From NCBI GenBank assembly GCA_946800325.1, contig OX326958.1, positions 30,921,314 to 30,985,313 of the forward strand: 64,000 bases of DNA, in the 5' to 3' direction. This document shows, in pieces, positions 1-9,124 of the stretch; the stretch's first letter is position 1; each line of letters starts with the position of its first letter. Under the pieces are notes generated by a model. The model was not told the DNA's origin, did no database searches, and worked only from the letters and a program-made list of their open reading frames with translations. The position numbers and the translations under genes are program-made. The stretch comes from Luzula sylvatica (Eukaryota > Streptophyta > Magnoliopsida > Poales > Juncaceae).

Positions 1-30
1 AACTAACGTAAATAAAAAACCAATAAGGAC

Positions 31-3000
31 CTAATTATTTAGAACCTTTCTTGCTAGCTGGTTGTTCCATAGGAGTGCTTCCTCCATTGCTTTGATGGCG
101 GTGGTGAGCGGGGTGGCAGCTTGGTTGTTAAATATGCGATTGTTTCTTTGTTTCCATATACACCAATTTACTGCCGCCCACATGGTTTGCCACGGTCCCT
201 TCTGGTCTTTGCCTAGTTTTCTCATGTTATACATCCATGTTTCCGTGAAGTCGTTTTTAGGTTCCCATTTAGTTGGTGCCAATGTGAGTCTTTCGATCAG
301 TCTCCAAGTGGCTTTTGTATAATTGCATTTTAGAAACATATGCTCTCCGGTTTCATCTTCTCGTTGGCATAGAGGACAAATTGGGTTATTTTGTATTCCT
401 TTGGATTCTAGTACCTCCGCCGTGTTTAGTCTATTGTGGATTGCTATCCATAGAAAGAAAGTAATTTTTGGCGGGATCTTTAGTTTCCATAAAAATTTCG
501 TCCAATATGGTTGAATTCCCGGATTCCTCAAAAAATCATAAGCCGATTTAGTTGAGTATTTGCCATTCGATTCCCATCTCCATATTTTGTTTTCTTCGCT
601 ATTTGTCGTTGTTGAGGTGTTGTATATAGGTAGTAATTTAATTAGATCTTGGACAAAAAACGATGTTAGGTTATTCGGAATGTTTAGTAGGTCTTCTGTT
701 TTTTGAATCCCATATATGTCTCGAAGGCAATTTGCCCAAAGGTTCTCGTCGTCCGTATCTATTTTCCATAATGCCCTAAGTAGTAATGCGTCATTGTGGT
801 CTTTTATGTTATGAATTCCTAATCCCCCATATTTTTTTTGAAATGTTATTTTTTCCCAATTTATTAAGCAACTACTTGGGGTACATTCTTCTTTCCCTTT
901 CCAAAGAAAGGCTCTAATTATTTTGGTTATTTCTTGTATTATTCCTTTCGGAAGTTGGGTTGTTTGCATTTGGTAAATAGGGATTGCACTTAGAGCGGCT
1001 TTGATTAAGGTTACCCTCCCACCAAAAGATAGTAGTTTTCCTTTCCATGAAGCTACCTTTTGTTGTATCTTTTTTATTAGAGGCAAGAAAGTCAATTTTT
1101 TCGGTCGTTTGTATGATAAGGGTAGACCTAAATGTTTTGATGGTAACTCTTTTTTCTCGTATCCTAGAATAGTCGTTATTGTTTGTTGGGCTTGAGGTGG
1201 AATATTTATGGGGTAGAAGCTTGACTTCGTTTGATTTATGGTTAGTCCGGTTATCTCTTGAAATAGGTTTAGCATTAGCGTTATGATTTTTAAGTTTTGC
1301 GGGCTTGCTTCTACAAATAGAAGCGTATCATCGGCATATTGTAGTAGTTTAGTATCTAGGCCCGTTATTTTGGTTAGTAGAGGGTTTAATTTATTTATTA
1401 ATGCTTGTAGTATATCTATTGCGATGTCGAATAGGAGGGGAGAGAGGGGGTCTCCTTGTCTTAGTCCTCTTTGGTGGAAGAAATATTGCGAGAATTCCCC
1501 GTTTATTTTGATCGTGGAAGAAGACGAGATGAATAGATTATGTACCCATAGTATCCATTGTTCGGGAAATTTTTTGTGTCTTAATAGGTTTTTCATGAAC
1601 TCCCATGAGATGTTGTCGAAGGCTTTTGCTATGTCGATTGAGAGCATTATGGCCGGTATCTTATTTTTTTTGTAATAGTTTAGGTACTCTCTTGCGGCCA
1701 TATAGGAGTCCGTAATTGTTCTATTTTTTATGAAAGCCGATTGGTTTAGTGGTAGAAGTTTTGGTAATAAGGGTTGTAGTCTATTTGCCATTAGCTTCGT
1801 GATGATTTTGATCGGGATATTAATAACACTTATTGGTCTAAAGTCGTGTATAGAGTTCGCATCTTTCTTTTTTGGGATTAGGGTAATGGTCGCTTGATTT
1901 ATTCTCCAGAGGTCAAGTTTATTGTCGTAAAAGTCTTTTATTAGAGCTTCGAAGTTTTCTTTTATTGCGGACCAATATTGATTTACGTATTCGGCGGGTA
2001 GGCCGTCCGGCCCGGCGGATTTTTTCTTTTTTAGATTGGCAATTACTTTTTCTATTTCTTGAGTGCTAAACGGGTGAACTAACGTTTGCATGTTCTCGGG
2101 GGTCGTTTGATCCGGGATTAGAATGGCCAAGTTTGAATCCGTATTTATTGGTTTCGTCCCCATAGTGCTTTTATAGTGGTTGTAAAACTCTTGTATTATT
2201 TGGGGAGTAGTTGTAATCGTTTGGTTATTCATATGTAATTGTGATATGTAATTTCGGTTTCGTCGTTGTGAAGCCAAGGCGTGAAAGTAGGCATTATTTT
2301 TATCGCCTAATTTTATCCACGTTGATGAAGATCGTTGTTGCCAATAATGCTCCGATCTTATAGCTAAATCTTGGGCTTTAATTTTCATTTCGATTCGCAA
2401 TGTTGATTCTTGTTGGTTTAGAGCTCTCGATTCCTCTATTTTGTCTAGTAGGTGTATGAATTTTTTTATTTCATGAAGTGGTTTGTCGGGTTTGTCAAAA
2501 TTTCTTTTTGCCCACATATGTAGTTTCTTTGAAGAGTTAGTTAATTTTACAATATATTCCTTGGCGGGATTTGAATTAGTTTTTTCCCTCCATCCCTCTT
2601 CGAAGATGGCTTTCGTTTCCGTCCTAAGTAGCCATTCTCTTTCAAGTATGTATTGCTTTGTGGAGTTTGTTCTTGGTGTTGAAAAGGTTAATTTGATTGG
2701 TGTATGGTCGGACGTAATCATTGGTAATTCATTTGATTGCATTATAATATTTAGTGTTAAGAAGTGGTCCGATGCCAATGCCCTATCTAGTTTTGAGAGT
2801 GTCGGATTAGGTCTTTTGTTTGTCCATGTGAAGGCTCTTCCTCTTAGTGGTATCTCTATTAGATTGGACGTGGATATGAAATTATTGAAAGCTAATATTT
2901 CCGTTTGTGTATGATTGGTGCCGTTTGTCTCATTTGGCGATCTTATCATGTTAAAATCGCCTACTAGTATCCACGGTCCGGAGTGTGTTTGGATATTCGA

Positions 3001-3393
3001 TAATTCTTCAATGAACAATTCTTTTTCGTTGTTTGAGGTAGGACCGTATATATTAGATAAAGTGAAAGAGAAACCGTCTGACACCTTGAGTGTAGTCGTT
3101 AGGTGGAAGTTACCTTCGGATTTAGTTATTAGTTCGAAATCATTTGACCATGCCGTCAATATGCCTCCACTTGATCCTATCGCATTTTTTGCTTCAAAAT
3201 TATTTATATGACTAGGACAGATTTTTTTCATATCAAAGTAATTGGTTGCATTGTTTTTCGTTTCTTGTATGCAAAATAAGTTACAACCCGATGTTCTAGT
3301 TGAGTCCTTGACAAGTTTACATTTATCGGCCTTGCCAAGTCCCCTAACATTCCAAAATAAAATAGACAAAAAATTAAAAAGTTTTAATTTCAT
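31..3393 (-). CDS. LINE ORF2: endonuclease / reverse transcriptase polyprotein
   Basis: Replication protein of a plant L1-type LINE; it nicks target DNA and reverse-transcribes the element RNA in place. The 1120-residue frame is uninterrupted. An APE-like endonuclease spans roughly residues 12-235, with WNVRGLG near 14-20, GDFNM near 145-149 and SDH at 228-230. The reverse transcriptase spans about 480-760: LIPKK, then DIAKAFD near 587-593, RQGDPLSP near 645-652 and the catalytic YADD at 686-689. A zf-RVT-type zinc-binding region near the C-terminus has CPLC followed by H and C (EHMFLKC). It starts 36 bases after the stop of the upstream ORF, the usual dicistronic LINE layout. No stop or frameshift is visible, so the copy is probably young. 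Several small plus-strand frames across it are shadows. Confidence 0.95.
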   Translation of the reverse strand: MKLKLFNFLSILFWNVRGLGKADKCKLVKDSTRTSGCNLFCIQETKNNATNYFDMKKICPSHINNFEAKNAIGSSGGILTAWSNDFELITKSEGNFHLTTTLKVSDGFSFTLSNIYGPTSNNEKELFIEELSNIQTHSGPWILVGDFNMIRSPNETNGTNHTQTEILAFNNFISTSNLIEIPLRGRAFTWTNKRPNPTLSKLDRALASDHFLTLNIIMQSNELPMITSDHTPIKLTFSTPRTNSTKQYILEREWLLRTETKAIFEEGWREKTNSNPAKEYIVKLTNSSKKLHMWAKRNFDKPDKPLHEIKKFIHLLDKIEESRALNQQESTLRIEMKIKAQDLAIRSEHYWQQRSSSTWIKLGDKNNAYFHALASQRRNRNYISQLHMNNQTITTTPQIIQEFYNHYKSTMGTKPINTDSNLAILIPDQTTPENMQTLVHPFSTQEIEKVIANLKKKKSAGPDGLPAEYVNQYWSAIKENFEALIKDFYDNKLDLWRINQATITLIPKKKDANSIHDFRPISVINIPIKIITKLMANRLQPLLPKLLPLNQSAFIKNRTITDSYMAAREYLNYYKKNKIPAIMLSIDIAKAFDNISWEFMKNLLRHKKFPEQWILWVHNLFISSSSTIKINGEFSQYFFHQRGLRQGDPLSPLLFDIAIDILQALINKLNPLLTKITGLDTKLLQYADDTLLFVEASPQNLKIITLMLNLFQEITGLTINQTKSSFYPINIPPQAQQTITTILGYEKKELPSKHLGLPLSYKRPKKLTFLPLIKKIQQKVASWKGKLLSFGGRVTLIKAALSAIPIYQMQTTQLPKGIIQEITKIIRAFLWKGKEECTPSSCLINWEKITFQKKYGGLGIHNIKDHNDALLLRALWKIDTDDENLWANCLRDIYGIQKTEDLLNIPNNLTSFFVQDLIKLLPIYNTSTTTNSEENKIWRWESNGKYSTKSAYDFLRNPGIQPYWTKFLWKLKIPPKITFFLWIAIHNRLNTAEVLESKGIQNNPICPLCQREDETGEHMFLKCNYTKATWRLIERLTLAPTKWEPKNDFTETWMYNMRKLGKDQKGPWQTMWAAVNWCIWKQRNNRIFNNQAATPLTTAIKAMEEALLWNNQLARKVLNN

Positions 3394-3429
3394 TAATTAA
3401 ACTTTAAATTGGGGGTAGCCCTTGCGGCA

Positions 3430-4218
3430 TTAGAGGAGCCCATTTGGCCCATACACCTCGCTTTCGTCACGATAGTCGACCAAGTCCATGTAATCATCCT
3501 CGAATTCGAACTTGTTTGTTATCTCTGCATTAGATATGTTAATTTCATTAGGATCAAAGTTACATACGTTAATCGGTTGGTCTTTTATTGCATTCGGCCT
3601 ATTAGCCATTAAAGATACAGAGCCTATTACATTGCTTTTAGTCTTCTTATTAAACTTTTTTTTGTTTTTGTAGTCGGTTGAAACTTTATTTTTAGCGTTA
3701 ATTTTGTCTCTTATTAGACTAGCAATCGTTTTGTTTAGATAATCCACTGTATTAATTTCTTCCCCGGGACTACTTACCTCATTAATAGGATTTTCATTTC
3801 GGGCTATTTGATCTAATTTTATTATGGGACCGAGGTCATTTGTTACTAGTCCACTTTCTGAAGGCCCTTTAGGCTTTATTTTTTGTGGATTGAGGCCACA
3901 CATCTGTCTAATTTCGTTAATTCTTTCAGTCGATAGTCCTAATGGATTTGAAGCTTCATTTTCTAAACCGGAGATATATTCTTTTGCTTTATTTTTATTA
4001 TTTATTTGTAGTGGGGGTTTAATTAGTTTCCTATTGTATTTTTTTATTGGACCCGGAGATGACCCATCAGAAAACATAATGTTTATTTTTTTTCTAGTGG
4101 ATAGGTTTCTCTTTTTTTTTTGAAAGAAAAGCAAGCACGATACGTGCTCGATCTTTTCGTTTTGATATATTAAAAGAAAAAGTTTCGATACAAAAGATGC
4201 GAAACGAAAAAGATACAA
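3430..4218 (-). CDS. LINE short upstream ORF (ORF1 position), unknown domain
   Basis: A 262-residue frame directly upstream of LINE ORF2. The first 47 residues look like untranslated leader (hydrophobic, then KKKRN-type runs). A better start is Met48 at 4077, in MFSDGSSPGP, giving about 215 residues. The protein is rich in Lys, Asn and Ile, with a basic stretch (KNKKKFNKKTK) that could bind nucleic acid. I see neither the CCHC zinc knuckle nor the DUF4283-like region usual in plant LINE ORF1. It may be a reduced ORF1, an ORF1 C-terminal remnant, or a lineage-specific ORF. Position and spacing support membership of the LINE; function is unknown. Confidence 0.55.
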   Translation of the reverse strand: MYLFRFASFVSKLFLLIYQNEKIEHVSCLLFFQKKKRNLSTRKKINIMFSDGSSPGPIKKYNRKLIKPPLQINNKNKAKEYISGLENEASNPLGLSTERINEIRQMCGLNPQKIKPKGPSESGLVTNDLGPIIKLDQIARNENPINEVSSPGEEINTVDYLNKTIASLIRDKINAKNKVSTDYKNKKKFNKKTKSNVIGSVSLMANRPNAIKDQPINVCNFDPNEINISNAEITNKFEFEDDYMDLVDYRDESEVYGPNGLL

Positions 4219-4306
4219 GGTGAGCTAAATTGTTAAAATATTTCTAGCCATTGAAGTTCAATGTCTTTGTCGTCGGAATTATGAAGGATAATGCTCTCGT
4301 CATGGC

Positions 4307-4582
4307 CTGACTCGGTTTCCCTCGCGTCGGACCTGCCTCGCAGTCTTGCTGGATCTGCTATAACCTAGTAACAATCCATAACCACCTATGCCATATCGAT
4401 CGCGTCGCCAGAGAGATGCACTTCATAACAACTCGGGTCGAGGATTACGTTATTTTGAAGATCTGACTCGGTTTCCCTCGCGTCGTCACTGACTCGGTCT
4501 CCCTCGTGGTCTTGCTGGGTCGGTTGTAGCCTAAAAGCATCCCATAACCGCATATGCCGTCCCGATTGCGTCGCCAAGGAGC
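4307..4582 (-). repeat. Two imperfect tandem units (about 160 bp) in the LINE 5' leader
   Basis: The sequence CTGACTCGGTTTCCCTCGCG recurs at 4307 and 4463. Each copy is followed by related text (TCTTGCTGG..., CCATAACC.C.TATGCC, GATTGCGTCGCCA or GATCGCGTCGCCA), giving two diverged units of about 156-170 bp. They lie upstream of the first LINE ORF in the transcribed direction. Short frames here (4386-4640) are not convincing genes. Confidence 0.65.
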
Positions 4583-5338
4583 TAGCATATCCAATTTCTC
4601 CGATCGTTTGTTTTTGGAATTCGTCTCCAATAGATCTCAAAATTCGTCGTTAATTCGTTTCCAAAGTTCGTCCCGAATGCGTCGCCCTCGCGTTGCTCGG
4701 GATCTTTTTTCCGGTTCTTAATCGAGCTCGAATTACTTAATTGTTAGGGTGAGTCCACTCGGCAGCACCTCTTGCCGCCGATTGCTCGAAACTTCTCAGT
4801 AATTACAGCTCGAAGCTGTTCAGTAATAGAGTTCTCACTGACCTTTCTCTGAATAGCCTTTTCTTTTGTCCATAAGAGCCACCCGATCCATCTCGCACTC
4901 TGCTGCCATCGTTTCACCGCCGTGTTGATCAGACCTGCTACAAGTGTCGCTCATCTGGCGATCCATCTCGAGATCCACCTGATCCATCTCGTGTTGATGC
5001 TGGCAAGGCTCGGCAGGGACAATGCAGAGAAGATCTCGTCTAGGTTGTTGTGGTCTAGGCCACCACTAAATTTTGTTGCCGTCTCGGAGGAGATTAGGAG
5101 ATCTGAGGCTTCAACAACCGATTTTGCTGCCGTTTTTTCTGGAGAACTGACTGGTGCGTCTCTGTGTGGTGAAGTCAATAGAACCAAGAAGAACAGGAAA
5201 AGGATTCCGAGGTGAAGAGAAGAAGAAGGAAGGGTCCAGGGGGGGCCGCCGGTCAATGCCGTTAGGGTTGAGCCCCCCCTAGAGGCAAGCCGCCTCTAGG
5301 GTTTCTCTTTGCACGCACATATTTTATAAAGTTTTTTG

Positions 5339-7207
5339 CTATTTTGTTTGAGCTAGTATAAGCCTTAGCTTTTTTTCTTTTGGGTATATGTTTTGAGAGA
5401 ATTGAGAACTTTGACTTGAGTTAGTATTTATACCTTCATCCTCAAGCTGTAGATGAGGAGTCGGTGCAGGGATTGAAGAGTGCGCCTCTCCCATTTTATG
5501 TTTTCCCTTCTGCTCCTTTGTCAAGGCGTGAGTTCCCATTCCTGTTGTTACATTAATTGCACCTGCTCTTGCGCCGCGTGGCATTAATTGCTCTGATTGT
5601 ACGAGGGGAATATTTGCATTCTCTAGACGTGCGTATGCACTCAGAGGTCCCTCTGTTGGGCACGCGGTCTCGACCATTTGCGAGTCCTCTTTTTGAGGTT
5701 CGTGGGCCTGGTGCAGGACCATCGCATGCTCAGTCGTGTAGGTGAGTCGCCTGCTGATTGGGATCCTTTCTTCGGTGTATGGGTTCTGGACGTTGTGGAC
5801 CGCCTTGTCGTCTCTTTCAGTATTCTTGCTAGGGTTTGAAGTTGCACCCGGTAAAATGGTGATGACATTTTCTTGTCGGTTCGATTCATTTTGCCTTGTG
5901 ACGTACTCGTATGGCCTGTCTAGAGCTCCGTCCGTTACAGACTTGAGCCTCGGTCCGTTCGTTTCTTCGTCCGCGAGTTGTTCGAGTCTTTCCATTGCTT
6001 TTCTTCTGTCAGCCCCGGTTAGCTTTCCTGAGAAGATCGCAGGAGCCATTCGATCTTTTTGAGTCGAAGGAGGTGCGAGGTTCCATAGTTTAATTAGGAT
6101 TCCTTGCCAGTCAATTCTATTTTCCTGTTTGGCATTTACACGTAGCTCGTTTATCTCCGAGGCATCCGGGGAATCATCGCTAATGAAGTCGCTGCGTGCC
6201 AAAGCCCTGTAACCTTCAGTGGATTGTTCCGATTCGCTGCTTGGGGGTTGTGTGCTACGGTGCTCGTTGCTTGCATTTTGATTCCTCTGCCTATTTACGT
6301 GTTTGTTGTAGTGTTCTTCTAGTTGGTTTTGAGATAGTGAGTAGTCTGGGGGGCGATAGTAGTACTGTCTCTCGTCGAGTACCGTGATGGGGTAGATTTC
6401 GATGTCGTATACGAATCCATCTGCAAGGTAGGCGGTGACCGGAGGGATCCAGTTGAGGTTGTGAGTTGCAATGACAAGTTGCATCTCTCGCAAGCTTGTG
6501 ATCTCCTCGAACGGTTGGTGATGGATGATCGTTCCAAAGCCATTACATATTTGATTGATCTCTCTCTCACACCAAGCTTGTGGTGGGAGGTTGATGAGTT
6601 TCAGCCAAACCTTGTGATTATAGTACACAACTTGAGCTCCCATCGCTGGCGACCATGGGAAACATACAAAACCAGCCTTCGAGAGGGTGGCCGTTGCGTA
6701 GTCTAGATAGAGTCTTCTATCTGTGTCCTTAGGTAACTTCAGTAGGTATTTGTCCTCTTTCCAGAACACTAACTGAAAGTTTTCTTCCCATACTTTCGAG
6801 TTTGATACCAAGTCGATGAGAGAGGCTAGGTCATGTGATTTCACCATTGAAGCTTCTATAACCACAGCTTGGTTTAGGTTTTTGAGCTCTGATCGGTGGT
6901 CTTCTGTCTCCGTCATAAAACAGTAGGTTCTCGGCACGCGATCATGTGGCATTACTTTGCTGGCTGGACGACCTAGAGGAATCATCGCAGAAATATTTGC
7001 TTGTTCATTAAGCCGTTCAGGACACGAGGCGTATAGATGGTCTATGCTTCTGCAAAACGAGCATGCTCTAGGGTTACGGCAAGTCTGATCAAACTCGAAA
7101 TCACGTGATGTCAGTAAGATTCGGATTGCTCCCAACAATCTTAACTTGCTACGGACGAAATCACGTGATGTCAGTAAGATTCGGATTGCTCCCAACAATC
7201 TGATCAA
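5339..7207 (-). CDS. LINE-type ORF1 with zinc knuckle and DUF4283-like domain
   Basis: A 622-residue frame resembling the nucleic-acid-binding ORF1 protein of plant LINEs. A CCHC zinc knuckle is visible (C49-x2-C52-x4-H57-x4-C62). It is followed at about residues 85-265 by a DUF4283-like region: VVIEASMV..., LVFWKEDKYLLKLP, VWLKLINLPPQAW, and a final YDIEIYPI. The remainder is low-complexity and polar. The first 37 residues come from a local duplication (LLGAIRILLTSRDF twice), so the true N-terminus, probably including another zinc knuckle, is missing. The ORF ends 17 bases before the GC-rich leader of the LINE to its left; no ORF2 follows it directly. It is either ORF1 of the same element with an unusual long spacer, or a truncated second LINE. 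Confidence 0.7.
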   Translation of the reverse strand: MIRLLGAIRILLTSRDFVRSKLRLLGAIRILLTSRDFEFDQTCRNPRACSFCRSIDHLYASCPERLNEQANISAMIPLGRPASKVMPHDRVPRTYCFMTETEDHRSELKNLNQAVVIEASMVKSHDLASLIDLVSNSKVWEENFQLVFWKEDKYLLKLPKDTDRRLYLDYATATLSKAGFVCFPWSPAMGAQVVYYNHKVWLKLINLPPQAWCEREINQICNGFGTIIHHQPFEEITSLREMQLVIATHNLNWIPPVTAYLADGFVYDIEIYPITVLDERQYYYRPPDYSLSQNQLEEHYNKHVNRQRNQNASNEHRSTQPPSSESEQSTEGYRALARSDFISDDSPDASEINELRVNAKQENRIDWQGILIKLWNLAPPSTQKDRMAPAIFSGKLTGADRRKAMERLEQLADEETNGPRLKSVTDGALDRPYEYVTRQNESNRQENVITILPGATSNPSKNTERDDKAVHNVQNPYTEERIPISRRLTYTTEHAMVLHQAHEPQKEDSQMVETACPTEGPLSAYARLENANIPLVQSEQLMPRGARAGAINVTTGMGTHALTKEQKGKHKMGEAHSSIPAPTPHLQLEDEGINTNSSQSSQFSQNIYPKEKKLRLILAQTK

Positions 7208-7208
7208 A
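7084..7208. repeat. 60-bp tandem duplication at the broken end of LINE ORF1
   Basis: A 46-base sequence at 7096-7141 recurs at 7156-7201, an offset of exactly 60. The pair is bracketed by TCTGATCAAA at 7084-7093 and again at 7199-7208. It produces the repeated peptide at the ORF1 N-terminus and marks a rearrangement at the 5' end of this LINE fragment. Confidence 0.85.
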
Positions 7209-7227
7209 TCATACCAAACAAGACTTA

Positions 7228-7753
7228 GGGGCTGTTTGTTACGAAGGACTTAGAGGGATTTTGCAAGAAAAGAAGCTAGTTTCCTGGACAAGTAGTATGG
7301 TTGGGTGTTTGATTTGTGGGACAAAGCAAGACTTTGATTTCTCGTGTCCTTGTCCATCACGCATTTTTTCATCAAATGATGTCTTGCCAAATTTTCGGGA
7401 CACACCGAAGTATCCTGGACAAGTAATATGGATTAGTCAATTAATATAATTATTTAGTATTAAAAATATATATAAATAAATTAATATGTACAAATACTAA
7501 AACAAATGTTATATATAATATTTAGTCAATTAATATAATATTTTCGGGACAACACCGAAGTATCCTTGATAATTATTTTTCAATTATCCTTTACATGAAA
7601 CAATAGATTTCACTTTTCATTATCTAAATCTAACACATCAAACAACACATACAAGACAATGATGTCCTTCAAATATTTACCATCATTTCACTTTCTCTAG
7701 AAAATACAAGAATCCTTCAATATCCTTCAAAGTCTTTTACATCAAACGGCCCC
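7228..7753. mobile_element. MITE with GGGGCYGTTTG terminal inverted repeats
   Basis: The left end reads GGGGCTGTTTGTTACGAAGG. The reverse complement of the right end reads GGGGCCGTTTGATGTAAAAG, and similarity continues inward for about 45 bases. No coding capacity is visible; the frame at 7261-7449 lies in the left arm and is not a gene. An internal segment (TTTTCGGGACA...ACCGAAGTATCC) is present twice, near 7393 and 7541. I found no clear target duplication, so the superfamily is left open. Confidence 0.7.
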
Positions 7754-8125
7754 GACGTGGAAATGAGAATCTGGAAAAGAATTGGGGTTATAGATAAAAA
7801 ATTGCCAGAAACCGAAGTTAATGCAAATCAATTGATTATAACTCTTAATCCAAACTCAAAATAATTAAACATTAACTGTTGATTCGATGGTTATAGATGA
7901 AAAAGTACAAGAAATAATATTGTTTAAAGTACAATATGATGTCAATAATTTCTAATAATGTTTGTATTTATATTTAGTTAAATTAGTTAAATTTAGATAT
8001 TAGCATGGTTCATAATCTCGGCTGAGATAAAAATAATATCGGCTGAGTTGACTCGGACTTGACCTGATCCGAGCCGAGTCTCGGTCGAGTATCTCGGTCC
8101 GAGTCACCGATTTTATTTTGTTTGT

Positions 8126-8160
<35 letters not shown>

Positions 8161-8296
8161 AGAGATTTTTATATTATAAATAACATTTAATTTTCTACAT
8201 GTTCATATTAAAAATTATTGTATTAGATAACCAATAGTCATAATATTGAGTTTGAATTAGTACAATCAATAGCCATATATATATATATGAGGGAGA
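7754..8296. other. AT-rich spacer with (GTT)n microsatellite
   Basis: No gene seen. 8031-8100 is a short region of degenerate CGGCTGAG / CGAGTC repeats. 8120-8160 is a (GTT)n microsatellite. The rest is AT-rich without recognisable structure. Confidence 0.7.
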
Positions 8297-8514
8297 CTAA
8301 ACTACTTAATTAAGTACCAACATTTTGGTACTTAATGCTTTTTCACCATTGGATTTGCATTGAGATTTGTGTTTTTTCATGATGATCATGAAAGTTTGTG
8401 CATATCATTAAATGCACAAATCTCAAGACAAATTTAATGGTGAAAAAACATTAAGTACCAAAATGTTGGTACTTAATTAAGTACCAAAATGTTGGTACTT
8501 AATTAAGTAGTTTA

Positions 8515-8515
<1 letters not shown>
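8297..8515. mobile_element. Foldback MITE with CTAAACTACTTAATTAAG ends
   Basis: The left arm starts CTAAACTACTTAATTAAGTA and the right arm ends with its inverse, ...TTAATTAAGTAGTTTAG. The arms pair over most of the element (about 219 bp), and the centre TCATGATGATCATGA is itself palindromic. The right arm has one extra copy of a 26-base unit, GTACCAAAATGTTGGTACTT plus six bases. It sits in an AT repeat (TA runs on both sides), followed by (AT)n and a T run at 8516-8586. Confidence 0.8.
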
Positions 8516-8590
<75 letters not shown>

Positions 8591-9039
8591 TAGCCATATT
8601 ATTGTACATACAACCAATAACCATATTATTGCGAATAACATGTCATTCAATGCAATAATTTGAATTTTATTAGTTGAATTTGTTATTATCACGTTTATGA
8701 ATGTTTATCAATTTTTAAAATATTTTTTTATATTTTTTTCTTTTCTTCCGATTTTTTTACAAACCGTCAGATTTTTTTTCCGACACTGCCGAGTCCGATA
8801 TTCATAACCATGAATATTAATTATTCAATTATGTTCTCTATATGAAATGTGATATCATAATATTTTATATTATATTACGTATCCAATGTAAATTTTATTG
8901 TGCTACATAACTGTGTAGCTGTGTGATATGATTCAGTATTTATATATTTATTTATATATTTGAGTCCATTGCCCAAAAAGAAGAAAAAAAAACATTTTCA
9001 AAACTGCTTTTCTTCAAATAAGTAAAGTCCATTAAAAAT
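8516..9039. repeat. (AT)n and poly-T tract, then AT-rich spacer
   Basis: An (AT)n tract at about 8517-8557 runs into a T homopolymer to about 8586. The following 450 bases are AT-rich with no visible gene. Adjacent low-complexity tracts like this are common sites of assembly error. Confidence 0.7.
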
Positions 9040-9124
9040 TCCGACCTACCGGATTCGAACCAGTGACCTAAGGATTTATCTGCAACACTACAGTCCTCCG
9101 CTCTACCAACTGAGCTAAGGTCGG
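9040..9124 (-). tRNA. tRNA-Tyr (anticodon GUA), intron-containing
   Basis: Cytosolic tyrosine tRNA gene. On the minus strand exon 1 is 9124-9088 and ends ...GGACTGTAG with the GTA anticodon. The intron is 12 bases (9087-9076, TGTTGCAGATAA), and exon 2 is 9075-9040. The mature length is 73 nt. The acceptor stem pairs perfectly (CCGACCT with AGGTCGG), the A box reads TAGCTCAGTTGG and the B box GGTTCGAATCC. The T-stem has an A-U closing pair (ACTGG/CCGGT), where I recall plant tRNA-Tyr having G-C. A TTTTT stretch right after the gene (9039-9030 on the minus strand) is a good Pol III terminator. Plant tRNA-Tyr genes characteristically carry such an intron. Confidence 0.96.

Larger units (their letters stand above)
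1..5322 (-). mobile_element. L1-type LINE retrotransposon, 3' end cut by the window edge
   Basis: Non-LTR retrotransposon read on the minus strand. It holds, from its 5' end, a GC-rich leader (about 5322-4220), a short ORF (4218-3430) and an intact ORF2 (3393-31). The leader starts near an AAACCCTAG-type sequence and contains a perfect 10-bp-stem hairpin at 5277-5301 (arms CCCTAGAGGC and GCCTCTAGGG). The 3' UTR and poly(A) tail would lie left of position 1, so no target duplication can be checked. The 5' boundary at about 5322 is inferred from the change from the neighbouring ORF to GC-rich leader. It is possible instead that the ORF at 5339-7207 belongs to the same element. Confidence 0.75.

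Noticed and set aside
4386..5256. Small frames in the LINE leader
   Set aside because: They lie in tandem-repeat or GC-rich leader sequence, overlap each other on both strands and show no domain.
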